DNA from: Streptomyces longispororuber
Lineage (GTDB): Bacteria > Actinomycetota > Actinomycetes > Streptomycetales > Streptomycetaceae
NCBI RefSeq assembly: GCF_014656095.1
Contig: NZ_BNBT01000005.1
Coordinates: 62,001 to 126,000 of the forward strand
Direction: 5' to 3'
DNA length: 64,000 nt
How positions within the stretch are numbered: position 1 is the stretch's first letter; every line of letters begins with the position of its first letter. Shown here piece by piece: positions 26,149 through 34,942 of the stretch. The translations under genes were made by a program, and so were the position numbers. The notes under the pieces were generated by a model. That model saw nothing but the letters and a program-made list of their open reading frames with translations, had not been told where the DNA came from and ran no database searches.

Positions 26149-26520
26149 ACACGATGCCGGAGGGGTCGTGTGAGCCCTTCAGTTCCCTGGTACGGTGAGG
26201 TACTCCAGGCCGACGTCGCTCGTCTTCAGCTCTTCGGCGGGCATGGCCAGTCCGATGCCGCGGCCGAGGCGCTTGTGCTCGTGCACGACGAGGGCGACGG
26301 CGACGTCGGAGGAGCGGATCTTCCCGGCGAGCCTGACGGCGGCCTCCAGCTCCGGGCGCCGGGCGGCGCGGGTGGAGATCTTCACCGAGAAGACCCCGGT
26401 CGCCTCGGTCTGTGCGAGCGAGTCGAGCTGGGCGTCCAGGGACTGCCGGGCGGTGGAGGCCTGGGCGTAGCCCAGGCGGACGTGTCCGACCGGTGCGGCG
26501 CCGGCGTTCACCGGCCGGGG
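26090..26520 (-). pseudogene. Serine recombinase (resolvase) remnant
   Basis: One frame holds HVRLGYAQASTARQSLDAQ (catalytic Ser kept), FSVKISTRAARRPELEAAV and LVVHEHKRLGRGIGLA; it stops at YLTVPGN. The continuation GSHDPSGIVFTVLA is in a second frame and MSGMEREYIRDRT in a third. At least two frameshifts therefore break the N-terminal catalytic domain, and the DNA-binding end is gone. Adjacent to the truncated recombinase-like gene. Confidence 0.65.
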
Positions 26521-26646
26521 CAGCTCGGTCCACGACGACCCTGGCTTCCGCGCCGCGGGGGTCGGGACGCTCAAGACCTTGACGAGTTGGGGCACGAGGC
26601 GGAAGCGGGCGGTGTGGCACGGGACGGCCACCTTGCGACGTTTCGA

Positions 26647-26810
26647 GACCTGCACCATTTCGTTGACGCGGTGCTCATCGCTTCGGGTGTTGAGCCGCGC
26701 AAGGTTCAGGCGCGCATGAGGCATGCGCCTGTCGGAGACGCTGGACACCTACGGTTATCTGGACTGGGTAAACGCTCCGGCTTCGTTCGAGGAGCTGTAC
26801 GGCATGCCGG
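26647..26810 (+). pseudogene. Tyrosine integrase C-terminal remnant
   Basis: The frame from 26647 reads HHFVDAVLIASGVEPRKVQA then RMRHA. A frameshift near 26722 puts SETLDTYGYLDW in another frame. Together they are the box II end of phage-type integrases (H-x-x-R region, GH, then the nucleophile Tyr in TLDTYGYL). It ends 120 bases before the right boundary repeat, the expected place for int. Confidence 0.6.
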
Positions 26811-26929
26811 CGCCGCCCGGCCTCCCGGGTGCTGCCCTGGTGCCTGGGGCTGAGCGGAGGGGCGGCGCCGACATGGCTGAGTGCTGTCGCCGTCTTCGTC
26901 ATGTGCACGTGGTGTGCACGGGCGTGGGA

Positions 26930-26995
26930 GAAGCCCTGGGTAGGCGCAGTTCACAGGGCTTCCCCGCGGAGGCCCCGTCAGTCCCTTCGGTACTG
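26930..26995. repeat. Right boundary repeat inside the phoD 3' end
   Basis: Direct copy of 20916-20979. It holds the AAGCCCTG...CAGGGCTT hairpin and the phoD stop (complement of 26978-26980), ending in TCCCTTCGGTACTG. The hairpin would serve as the phoD terminator. Confidence 0.65.
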
Positions 26996-28543
26996 CGCGG
27001 GTGACGCCTTCGTGGCGTCGTCCTCGTACGATCCGGTCTTGCCCCGGTCCACGTGGAAGGTGGTGAGCGTGGAGACGGGGGAGTTCGGGTCGCGGCGGTC
27101 GCCGATCACGCGCATGTGCGCGCTGAACCGCTCCGGGGTCACCTCGTACACGTCGTAGCCGTACCGGTTGCCCTCGAAGTACTTCAGGTGCGGGTTGGCC
27201 TTGCCCATCAGGGGGCCGTTCTTGGCGTTCCACTCCGGGGAGTACGCGCCCGAGGTCACCGAGTGCGCCGTGAACTCCGTGCCCACCAACGGGGAGTCGG
27301 GGGTGTCGAAGTCGGTGCGGATGTCGTCGACGAACGCCGAGTGCCAGTCGCCGGTGACGACCACCAGGTCCTCCAGGCCGCTCGCGTGCACGTGCCCGAG
27401 GACCTCCTTGCGCTCGGCGAGGAAGCCGTCCCACTGGTCGGTGAACATGTAGGAGCCGCCCGGCCGGCCGCGCAACTGGCTCAGCATGATCGAGTTGGCC
27501 CAGACGTGCCAGGAGTCCGGGGCCCGGTCGACGGTCTTCTTGAGCCACGCCTTCTGCTCGGCCCCGAGGATCGTGCCGTCGGGCAGGTTCTGCGCGGAGC
27601 GGTGCGAACGCAGGTCGAGGACGGTGAGTTCGAGCAGGTCGCCCCAGCGCCGGACGCGGTGGATCTCCGGGTCCGGCAGCGCCGACCCGCCGAACGAGTC
27701 GCGGTGCGGCATGTGCTCGAACCACGCCTGGTACGCGGCGGCGCGGCGCTTCATGAACGGCGCGCCGCCGCCGGTGCCGCTGTAGTCGTTGACGACCTCG
27801 TGGTCGTCCCACGTCAGGAACCACGGGTGCGCGGCGTGCGCCGCGCGCAGCGACGCGTCGCCCTTGTAGAGGGCGTGCCGCTTGCGGTAGTCGGCGAGCG
27901 TGAGGATCTCCGGGCCGTCGTGGTCCCGTACGTGCGCCTCGGGGACGCCGCCGACCTGCCCGTGCTCGTAGATGTAGTCGCCGAGGTGCACGACGAAGTC
28001 GACGTCCTCGCGGGCGATGCCCCGGTGGGCGGCGTAGTAACCGTCGTGGAAGGCCTGGCAGTTGGCGGCGGCGAAGGTCACCTTGGCGACCTTGCCGCGC
28101 GGCGCGGTCCGCGTCCGGCCCACGCGGCTGGTGCGGCCCAGCGCCGTGAACGCGTACCAGTAGGTGCGGCCCGGCGCCAGCCCGTCCACCGGCACGTGCA
28201 CGCTGTGCCCGAGCGTGGCCGACGCCGGGGCCGTGCCCCGGGCGACGACGCGGCGCAGGCCGGCGTCCTTGGCGACGACCCACGCGACCTCGACGACCTC
28301 GGGCAGGTCCTGCTCGGCGGCCAGCGGCTCGGGCGCGAGCCTGGTCCACAGCACCACCGAGTGCGGCTGCGGGTCGCCGGAGGCCACGCCGAGCGTGAAC
28401 GGCGCCCGGTCGTACACGGCACCCAGCTTCTCGGCGGCCTCCCGGGCCTGCGCGGGGCTGAGGCCGGTGGCGAGCGGCCAGGCCAGGTTCAGGGCGCCCG
28501 CGGCCGCGGCGGCCTTCAGCAGGTCACGGCGGTTGACGGTCAT
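26978..28543 (-). CDS. phoD: Alkaline phosphatase D (secreted, Tat)
   Basis: The protein has 521 residues. A twin-arginine signal (TVNRRDLLKAAAAAG) with hydrophobic stretch runs to about residue 35. An N-terminal Fn3-like phytase domain precedes a PhoD metallophosphatase domain: AAANCQAF, DFVVHLGDYIYEHG, FLTWDDHEVVNDY, VVTGDWHSAF, the Fe/Ca ligands of the family. It hydrolyses phosphomono- and diesters outside the cell. Its ATG overlaps the stop of the upstream gene (ATGA), so the two are translationally coupled. The last codons form the right boundary repeat of the inserted element. Confidence 0.9.
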   Translation of the reverse strand: MTVNRRDLLKAAAAAGALNLAWPLATGLSPAQAREAAEKLGAVYDRAPFTLGVASGDPQPHSVVLWTRLAPEPLAAEQDLPEVVEVAWVVAKDAGLRRVVARGTAPASATLGHSVHVPVDGLAPGRTYWYAFTALGRTSRVGRTRTAPRGKVAKVTFAAANCQAFHDGYYAAHRGIAREDVDFVVHLGDYIYEHGQVGGVPEAHVRDHDGPEILTLADYRKRHALYKGDASLRAAHAAHPWFLTWDDHEVVNDYSGTGGGAPFMKRRAAAYQAWFEHMPHRDSFGGSALPDPEIHRVRRWGDLLELTVLDLRSHRSAQNLPDGTILGAEQKAWLKKTVDRAPDSWHVWANSIMLSQLRGRPGGSYMFTDQWDGFLAERKEVLGHVHASGLEDLVVVTGDWHSAFVDDIRTDFDTPDSPLVGTEFTAHSVTSGAYSPEWNAKNGPLMGKANPHLKYFEGNRYGYDVYEVTPERFSAHMRVIGDRRDPNSPVSTLTTFHVDRGKTGSYEDDATKASPAQYRRD

Positions 28544-29118
28544 CGGTGGCCTCCGGCGGCGCTCAGGGTGAGGGAGACGGCGTCGGCGTAGCCGTCGTTG
28601 GAGGTGCCGCCGCCGCTGCGCGTGAACACCAGCAGGACCCGCGCCGAGCGCGCGCCCGGCGGTACGAGGGCCTCCGCCTCGCACCGCACCAGACCGGTAC
28701 GCCCACCGCGCTCGGCGGCGCTCACCGGGCCGAGCACGCTCAGGGCCACCGGCGTGCCCTGGTCGTCCCGGAACTCCACGGAGAGCCGGGCGCCGTCCTC
28801 CTGCCCGGCGTAGCCGCCGAGCCACGCGGTCACCGCGTAGCGCACCCGCCCCGCGTCGACGGCGCGCCGCCCGGCCGGGCCGGACCAGGGCAGGGGTATG
28901 TCCTGCGACAGTGCCGTGCGGGGGCTGTTCCCGCCCGAGAAGAAGCGGCTCCCGCGCCGCTCGGGACCGGGGTCGGACGCGGTCGGATAGCCGCCGCCCA
29001 GGCTGTACGGGACCAGCGCCGGGGCTCCTTGGACGACCTTCCAGCCGCGTACCGCGGTGACGGGCTCGGCACTGCCGCCGGGCCCGCTCTCCGCGTCGCC
29101 GTTGACCACGAGATTCAC
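28540..29118 (-). CDS. PhoD-coupled beta-sandwich protein
   Basis: The protein has 192 residues. It begins MNLVVNGDAESGPGG and has VRGWKVVQG, AWLGGYAGQEDGARLSVEFRDDQG and ARVLLVFTR, the pattern of a carbohydrate-binding/jelly-roll module (NGDFE-type). There is no signal peptide. The stop overlaps the phoD start. Possibly a folding partner exported with PhoD by the Tat system; that is inference from coupling. A single GTTCAC (complement of 29171-29176) upstream is too little to claim a PHO box. Confidence 0.65.
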   Translation of the reverse strand: MNLVVNGDAESGPGGSAEPVTAVRGWKVVQGAPALVPYSLGGGYPTASDPGPERRGSRFFSGGNSPRTALSQDIPLPWSGPAGRRAVDAGRVRYAVTAWLGGYAGQEDGARLSVEFRDDQGTPVALSVLGPVSAAERGGRTGLVRCEAEALVPPGARSARVLLVFTRSGGGTSNDGYADAVSLTLSAAGGHR

Positions 29119-29306
29119 TCGCGCCTCCTGTGGTGGGGTGACATGGGCGCGGTCAGCCCACCAGCCCCGTGTGAACCAGGAGAAGCGGCATGGCGAATTC
29201 TGTTACCGGGGCGGGCCCGCCCGGCGGCGTACCGGCGACGCACGGACCGGCCGGACGGCCCGCGCGCGGCCCCGACGGGCGGCCGGTCGCGTGCGCCCGC
29301 GCGCGG

Positions 29307-30788
29307 CTACGGCCGCGCCCCCCGGTACGTGCGGCCGCCGCGCCGCGGCAGGGCCGCCGGTACGTCGTCGGGGGCCGCGGCCGTCTCCACGGCGAGGCGC
29401 AGCTCGGCCCGCACGGTCGCGGACGACAGGTCGAGGCCGAGGGCGCGGCCGCACTCGCCCAGCCAGGTGGTGAGCGTGGTGCGGTGCAGGACCAGCTCGG
29501 CGGCGGCCGGCGCGGTCCGGCCCCGGTGCGCAAGCCAGCAGCGCAGCGCTATCCGCAGCCGCTTGTCCAGCGGCTCAAGCAGCGCCGAGGCCCAGCCCCG
29601 GGCGTGCTCACGGCCGAGCAGGGCGTCCGGCACCGGCGGGTGGGGCAGCACCGGCACCGCCGCCGTGGCCCGCGCGGGCCCGGCGGGCACCCGCAGGGCG
29701 AGCAGCAACTGGGCCTGCACCGTGGGGTGGTCGAGGTCCGCGGCGAGCCGCGCGCCGACGCCCCGCAGCCGGGTCCGGACCGTGCCCTCGGACACGCCGA
29801 GGGCCGCGGTGGCGGCCTGCGCCGAGCCCGACCGCAGCCACGCCTCCAGCGTCCGCCGCTGCTCGCCGTCCAGCGGGAGCAGGACGGCCGCCGACCACGC
29901 GGCGAGGCGGTCCGGGGGCACCACGTGGAGCAGCCCGTGCGCCGCCAGGCCGTGCGCGGCGGCGATGCGGCCGACGGCGGCCCCGGTGCGCGCGGCCCCC
30001 GCCTCCGCCCAGGCGGTGACGAACATGTCCAGCGGGGCGGGGGCCGCCTCGCCACCGACGAGCTGGTGGCGCTCGGTGAGGCGGGCGAGGAGCGGCCGCG
30101 TGGGGTGCTGGTCGCCGTCGGCGCCGCGCGGGTCGGGGGCGCCGTGGCAGGCGACGACCGCCAGCTCCGCCCCGTCCAGGCAGACCAGCACGCGCGGCCC
30201 GGCACCGGACGCCTCGGTCTGCGTCGCCCGCCACAGCGCCTCGTGCGCGGCGCCCGCGCCGGGCCCGGTGAGCCGGTACACGGTGGCGTGCGTGGCGGAC
30301 GTCCCGAGCACCTCGGCGGCCGTATCGGCCCGGCCGCGCAGCAGCAGCCGCAGCACGGCCGTGTGCAGCCGCTGCTCGGCGCCCCGCGCCTCCTCGGCCC
30401 GCCGGGCCCGTACGCGCAGCAGGTCGACGGCGGTCTGCGCGGTCAGCGTGACCAGGGACGCGGAGGCCGCGGGCCCGGGGGCGAGGACGAGGACCGGGCC
30501 GTCGGCCCCGGACACCTGGTGCAGGGACAGGCGGGAGTGCGCCTGCGGCTGGGTCACGGCCCGCAGCCCCGCGGCCCCGGCGCTCCGCGGGGTGCTGTGG
30601 CCGGCGCCCGCCAGCGGGTCCACCAGCGCCGCCCGGCCGTCGGCCAGCGCGGTCACGTCGGCGACCAGGGCCGCGCCGGAGCGCGTCGCCGCGCGCGTGA
30701 GCCGCCGCACCACCTGGGCGTACTCGGCGGCCGACGGGGTCGCGGACGGCGTGGCGTGGGGGTCGCCGCCCGTGGCGCGCGTCGTCAC
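29307..30788 (-). CDS. PucR-type transcriptional regulator
   Basis: The protein has 493 residues. The C-terminal half has two PucR/CdaR-like HTH blocks: LGVSEGTVRTRLRGVGARL about 320, and LVLHRTTLTTWLGECGRAL near 450. The central GGDEF-like/CdaR region is seen at LPLDGEQRRTLEAWL. It lacks the long N-terminal PucR domain and keeps only a short one. Its ATG overlaps the methyltransferase stop (ATGA). It is related in architecture to the PucR-type gene at 32603. Confidence 0.65.
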   Translation of the reverse strand: MTTRATGGDPHATPSATPSAAEYAQVVRRLTRAATRSGAALVADVTALADGRAALVDPLAGAGHSTPRSAGAAGLRAVTQPQAHSRLSLHQVSGADGPVLVLAPGPAASASLVTLTAQTAVDLLRVRARRAEEARGAEQRLHTAVLRLLLRGRADTAAEVLGTSATHATVYRLTGPGAGAAHEALWRATQTEASGAGPRVLVCLDGAELAVVACHGAPDPRGADGDQHPTRPLLARLTERHQLVGGEAAPAPLDMFVTAWAEAGAARTGAAVGRIAAAHGLAAHGLLHVVPPDRLAAWSAAVLLPLDGEQRRTLEAWLRSGSAQAATAALGVSEGTVRTRLRGVGARLAADLDHPTVQAQLLLALRVPAGPARATAAVPVLPHPPVPDALLGREHARGWASALLEPLDKRLRIALRCWLAHRGRTAPAAAELVLHRTTLTTWLGECGRALGLDLSSATVRAELRLAVETAAAPDDVPAALPRRGGRTYRGARP

Positions 30789-31591
30789 GGTATCCGGGCG
30801 ACGCCACCCCAGCCCGCTCGCGCGGTGAGGGTGCCGGTGGTCGCGTCGGGCCGCCAGTTGGGCCAGGACACATAGCCGGGTTCGACCAGCTCAAGACCCT
30901 CGAAGAACGCGATCGTCTGCTCCGGCTCGCGGAAGACGTAGGGGATCGCGCCGGAGTTGTTGTACTCCTCCTGCACCTCCCGGTGCTTGTCGTCCGAGGC
31001 GGTGGAGTGGCTCAACGACACGTAGCTGCCCGAGGGCAGTCGCGCCACCAGTCGGCGCACCAGGCCCAGGGCGTCCTCCCACTCCACGATGTGGCCGAGG
31101 ACGTCGTTGATGACCAGGGCCACGGGCCGGGCCAGGTCCAGCGTCCGGCCCGCGCCCTCCAGGACGGCGTCGGTGTCCCGCATGTCCGCGAGTACGTAGT
31201 CCATGGCGCCCTCGGGGGTGCTCCTGCCCATCGCCCGCACGTGCAGCAGCACCAGCGGGTCGTGGTCGACGTACACCACCCGGCACTCCGGCGCGATGCG
31301 CTGGGCCACCTCGTGGGTGTTGTTGGCGGTGGGCAGTCCGGCGCCCACGTCCAGGAACTGCCGCATCCCGGCCTCCTTGGCCAGCCAGCTCACGGTGCGG
31401 ACCAGGAAGCCCCGCGACTCCTGGGCGAACGGCTCGATCAAGGGGTACTTGTCGCGGTAGGCGTCCCCGGCGGTCTTGTCGGCCTCGTACCAGTCCTTGC
31501 CGCCCAGCCAGTAGTTCCACACGCGGGCGCTGTGGGCGACGGACTTGTCGATCTCGTCCCACCGCGGCGGGAGCCTCATGGGTTCGGTCAT
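30785..31591 (-). CDS. DUF574-type SAM-dependent methyltransferase
   Basis: The protein has 268 residues. It has SVAHSARVWNYWLGGKDWYE, FLDVGAGLPTANNTHEVAQ, VVYVDHDPLVLLHVRA and VLADMRD, all signature parts of the large Streptomyces methyltransferase family DUF574. These occur beside HTH/DUF5753 regulators, as here: the upstream gene overlaps by four bases, and the downstream PucR-type gene also overlaps by four. Substrate unknown. Confidence 0.85.
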   Translation of the reverse strand: MTEPMRLPPRWDEIDKSVAHSARVWNYWLGGKDWYEADKTAGDAYRDKYPLIEPFAQESRGFLVRTVSWLAKEAGMRQFLDVGAGLPTANNTHEVAQRIAPECRVVYVDHDPLVLLHVRAMGRSTPEGAMDYVLADMRDTDAVLEGAGRTLDLARPVALVINDVLGHIVEWEDALGLVRRLVARLPSGSYVSLSHSTASDDKHREVQEEYNNSGAIPYVFREPEQTIAFFEGLELVEPGYVSWPNWRPDATTGTLTARAGWGGVARIP

Positions 31592-32439
31592 GGGAGGGCC
31601 AGTACCTCTTTCGACTTGTCGGGGTGCAGGGCGGTGGCGCAGGAGTAGTCGAGGAGCAGGCGGTAGGCCGTCACCGTGTCGGGCGCGTCCCAGACGTCGG
31701 CGGTCCCGGCCAGGCCTCCCTCCCGGACCACGTGGTCGGAGATCTCCGGCACCTCCACCCGGAACAGGGTCAGCGTGGGCTTGCCCGTCAGGGCGTGCGG
31801 GGGCCCGTCCAGCGGATGCACCTGGAGCGTCACGTCGGGCCGCTCGGCCGCCGCCCGCAACGCCTCCACCTGCCCGGCCATGACGTCCGGCGGCCCCACC
31901 CGGGTGTACAGGGCCGCGGCCGACATCACCGCCCAGATGCGGGTCCGCTGCGTGCGCAGCCGCTCCTGGCGCTCCATGAGCAGCTCCGTCCTGCGGTCCC
32001 TGGCCGCGGGCGACAGGTCGGGCCGCAGGACGTCGTCCACGGCGCGGGCGTAGGCCGGGGTGCGCAGCAGGGCGGGGACCAGGGCGGGTTCCCAGGTGCG
32101 CACGATGCCGGCCGCGGACTCCACGCTCATCAGGTCCAGTTGCCAGGGGTCCATGACGGACCGCCAGGGGTGCCACCAGCCGGGCGCGTTGGCGCTCGCC
32201 AGCTTGCCGAGGAAGTCCTCGGTCTCCGCCGCTGCCGCCCCGTACGCCCGCAGCAGCACGGAGACCTGGCCCGCGTCCAGGGACGTCTGCGCCTGCTCGA
32301 TGCGGCGGACGGTGGCCGGGTGGGCGCCCAGGGCACACGCGGCCTGCTTGAGGGAGAGCCCGGCGGCCTCCCTGAGGACCTTCAGCCGGGTGGCGAGCAC
32401 GAGGTGCGCGACGGTCCTTCCGGATCGTTCGCGAGCCAC
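31588..32439 (-). CDS. HTH regulator with DUF5753 domain (Scr1-like)
   Basis: The protein has 283 residues from a GTG start. HTH_31-type helix-turn-helix covers about 15-70 (LKVLREAAGLSLKQAACALG, HPATVRRIEQAQTSL), followed by DUF5753 (PALLRTPAYARAVDD, LTLFRVEVPEISDHVV). The long open frame upstream of 32439 is a shadow of the divergent PucR-type gene and has no family sequence. First gene of a three-gene coupled operon. Confidence 0.85.
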   Translation of the reverse strand: MARERSGRTVAHLVLATRLKVLREAAGLSLKQAACALGAHPATVRRIEQAQTSLDAGQVSVLLRAYGAAAAETEDFLGKLASANAPGWWHPWRSVMDPWQLDLMSVESAAGIVRTWEPALVPALLRTPAYARAVDDVLRPDLSPAARDRRTELLMERQERLRTQRTRIWAVMSAAALYTRVGPPDVMAGQVEALRAAAERPDVTLQVHPLDGPPHALTGKPTLTLFRVEVPEISDHVVREGGLAGTADVWDAPDTVTAYRLLLDYSCATALHPDKSKEVLALP

Positions 32440-32602
32440 ACGCGCCCCCTCCTGACACTCCCCGCAACTTGTGGATGCTGCACACCTTGTCGCTTGCAAT
32501 CCCCGCACGCAACCCGTTGAGTATGTCCCGTACCGGAGCGGCCGGGGAAACCCGGAGCGGGCAGCACGTCGTGCGCACGGGGGAGTCAACGGGGGAGATG
32601 AC

Positions 32603-34798
32603 GTGTTGACGCTGGGCACGCTGGCCGGCAGGGCCGAACTTGAGCTCGCCTTCGCCGGAGGTGTGTCCTCCGCTTCGCACGGGGCGGTCAGGGTCGTCCA
32701 GGTGGCGACCCTGACCCTGCCCCAACTCCTGGAGGGCGAACCGCAGCGCCGCCTCGCCCCCGGCACCCTCGTCCTTCTCACCGAGGTGCCGTTCCGGCTC
32801 CGGGGCCGCGCGGAGGTCGCCCTGGAGACCCTCGTGGAGCAGCTCGCCCTGGACGACTGCGCGGGCCTCGTCGCCCACGTCGCCTCCGGCGACCACCAGC
32901 CGTTCCCGCACGGCGTCCGCGCCCTGGCCGCGGCCGTCGGGCTGCCGCTGCTCACCACCACCGCGCCGCTGCGGCAGTGGACCGTCGTACGCCGCGGCCT
33001 CCAGGACCGGCGCCTGGCCGTCGTGGAGCGCCAGGCCGCGCAATTGAGCGCCCTGGTCGAGGAGTTGCCCGCGCGGCTCGCCGACCCCGGGGCGATGCAG
33101 CGCGTCGCCGACGGCCTCGCGCGCGCCCTGCGGGCCCAGGTCCTCGTCAGCGAACCGGAACGCGTCCTGGCGGCCGCACCCGCCACCGCGGCCGACGCCC
33201 TGGCCCGGGCGCTGCCCCGCGGTCCGGGCGAGGGCACCGGGCCGGGCCCCTGGACGCGGATCGTGCCGCTGGGGCTGACGGGGGAGGGGGACGCGCGCCT
33301 CGGCCCGCAGGGCGCGGGCCCCCGTGGCGAGCCCGACGCCGTGCATGGGGGCGCCACCTTCGGGCGAGGGGGCTCCACCCTCGATGGAGGGGGCTCCACC
33401 TCCGGCGTGGCGGCCTCCACCTCCGGCCAAGGTGGCTCCACCCTCGGCGCAGAGGCCCCCACCTCCGGCCAAGGCGGTTCCACTCCCGGCCGCGAGGACG
33501 CCTCCACCCCCGGCCAAGACGTCTCCACCCTCGGCGCAGAGGCCCCCACCTCCGGCCAAGGACGCTCCACCCCCGGCCAAGACGGCGCCGTCCTCGCCGT
33601 CACCCGTCCCGCGCCCTCGTTCGACGACGCCGACCTCCGGCTGCTCGACCACGCCGCGCGCCTGCTGGGCCTCCTCGACCAGGCGCGCCGCGAGCACCGG
33701 ACGGCCACCGACACCGCGTACGCCGTCCGCCGGGCCGCCGTGGAACTGCTCCTGGACGCCGAGGTCGACAAGGCGCGCCGGGTCATGGCCGCGCAGGCCC
33801 CGGGCCTGCTGTCGCCGGAGGCGGTCCGCGCCTTCGTCGTCGACGTCCCGGCCACGCACCGGGACGCCGTCCTGCGCCGCTGCGAGACCGCCACGGCGGG
33901 CCTCGCCCTGGCCGTCGCCGACCCGCGCGAGGACCGGCGCGTCCTCGTCGTCGAGCCGGTCAGGACCGGCCGGGCCGACGACCGCGTGGCCACCGCGCTG
34001 ACGCGCCTGGTCGCCGGCCTCGGGTCCGACGCCTCGCTGGGCGGCAGCGGAGTCCACCGGATGGCGATGCTCGCCGACGCCGTGCAGGAGGCCGTCACCG
34101 CCCAGCGGTTCGCGCTGCGCCGCCCGGACGCGGTGGCGCTGTCCGCGCAGAGCACGGACCTCATCGACGTGCTTCCGGCGCCCGCCGCGCGGCGCTGGGC
34201 GCGCGCGTTCCTCCGGCCCGTGCTGCGGCCCCTGGACCACTGGGAGCTGCTGCGGGAGACGCTGCCCACCGCCCTGGCCTACCCGTACTCCGTCGCCGCG
34301 CGGCGGCTGCACGTCCACCGCAACACCGTCAGGCGCCGCGTGGCCCGGGCGGCGGAACTTCTGGAGATGGACTTCTCCACCGTCACGGACCGGATCGCCG
34401 TGGGGTTCGCCCTGGACGTGCTCGCTGCCGAGCGGCAGGTGCCCGCCCGGCCGGCCGGGCCGTTCGCCGATCCGGCCCCCACCCTGCACGACCTGCTGAC
34501 CACGCCCGAGGCCACGGCCTGGGCGGAGAGCCTGCTGTGCGGCGCGCGCGGCGACCACCGGGGCCTGCTGGCCACCGCCACGGCCTGGCTCGCCCACGAC
34601 GCCCACGTCGAACCGGCCGCCCGGGCCCTCGGTCTCTCCGAGTTCACCGTCCGCTCCCACCTGCGCGCCCTGGAGGCCCACACGGCCCGCGACCTCGGCT
34701 CCCTGCGCGGCCTGCGGGACCTCCAGTTCGCGCTGCACATCCTGACCGGCAAGGTCGACATCACGGACCTGCGCGGCGGGCTGTGCGCGACACCGTGA
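32603..34798 (+). CDS. PucR-family transcriptional regulator with repeat insert
   Basis: The protein has 731 residues from the GTG at 32603 (GGGGGAGA upstream). The N-terminal PucR domain (LTLGTLAGRAELELAFAGG, VLLTEVPFRL) is followed by a CdaR/GGDEF-like middle and C-terminal HTH (ALAYPYSVAARRLHVHRNTV, then a second one near LGLSEFTVRSHLRALEAH). Between residues about 245 and 330 is a Gly/Ser/Thr-rich insert encoded by tandem DNA repeats; homologs lack such a segment. Divergent from the DUF5753 gene with 163 bases between starts. Confidence 0.8.
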   Translation: MLTLGTLAGRAELELAFAGGVSSASHGAVRVVQVATLTLPQLLEGEPQRRLAPGTLVLLTEVPFRLRGRAEVALETLVEQLALDDCAGLVAHVASGDHQPFPHGVRALAAAVGLPLLTTTAPLRQWTVVRRGLQDRRLAVVERQAAQLSALVEELPARLADPGAMQRVADGLARALRAQVLVSEPERVLAAAPATAADALARALPRGPGEGTGPGPWTRIVPLGLTGEGDARLGPQGAGPRGEPDAVHGGATFGRGGSTLDGGGSTSGVAASTSGQGGSTLGAEAPTSGQGGSTPGREDASTPGQDVSTLGAEAPTSGQGRSTPGQDGAVLAVTRPAPSFDDADLRLLDHAARLLGLLDQARREHRTATDTAYAVRRAAVELLLDAEVDKARRVMAAQAPGLLSPEAVRAFVVDVPATHRDAVLRRCETATAGLALAVADPREDRRVLVVEPVRTGRADDRVATALTRLVAGLGSDASLGGSGVHRMAMLADAVQEAVTAQRFALRRPDAVALSAQSTDLIDVLPAPAARRWARAFLRPVLRPLDHWELLRETLPTALAYPYSVAARRLHVHRNTVRRRVARAAELLEMDFSTVTDRIAVGFALDVLAAERQVPARPAGPFADPAPTLHDLLTTPEATAWAESLLCGARGDHRGLLATATAWLAHDAHVEPAARALGLSEFTVRSHLRALEAHTARDLGSLRGLRDLQFALHILTGKVDITDLRGGLCATP
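33340..33590 (+). repeat. In-frame minisatellite inside PucR gene
   Basis: Tandem degenerate units of about 30 bases (GGCTCCACC/CTCCGGCCAAG) encode GGSTLDGG, TSGQGGST and similar. A 39-base block is repeated exactly at 33436-33474 and 33523-33561, 87 bases (29 codons) apart, so copy-number change keeps frame. Confidence 0.8.
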
Positions 34799-34942
34799 CA
34801 CGAGGGCCGTGGCCCGCCTGGAGTGAGCGACGTCACAGAGAACGGGCTCCCTTCCGCGTGGGGTCAGGGCTCCACCGTGCCTATAACACCCATGTGACAC
34901 CAGCGCCGAGGCAGTACCTCGGGACACCGGAACGGGGGCGAT

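Larger units (their letters stand above)
20916..26995. mobile_element. Decayed integrative element at the phoD 3' end
   Basis: About 6 kb between two direct repeats that each carry the last codons and stop of phoD plus its downstream hairpin. The right copy is still joined to the intact phoD gene; the left is an orphan. A tyrosine-recombinase C-terminus lies next to the right repeat, as int usually does. Other content is a serine-resolvase remnant, a recombinase-like gene, a primase-polymerase 5' fragment, a broken graspetide locus, flavin-monooxygenase scraps and a lower-GC pentapeptide-repeat gene. Nearly every mobile-element gene is truncated or frameshifted, so it is a relic. The attachment interpretation is inference from the repeats. 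Confidence 0.6.

Noticed and set aside
24999..26198. 399-codon frame overlapping the recombinase-like gene
   Set aside because: Arg/Pro/His-rich shadow frame without family sequence.
29171..29176. PHO box upstream of the phoD operon
   Set aside because: Only one GTTCAC copy; PhoP sites need direct repeats at 11-base intervals, which I do not find.
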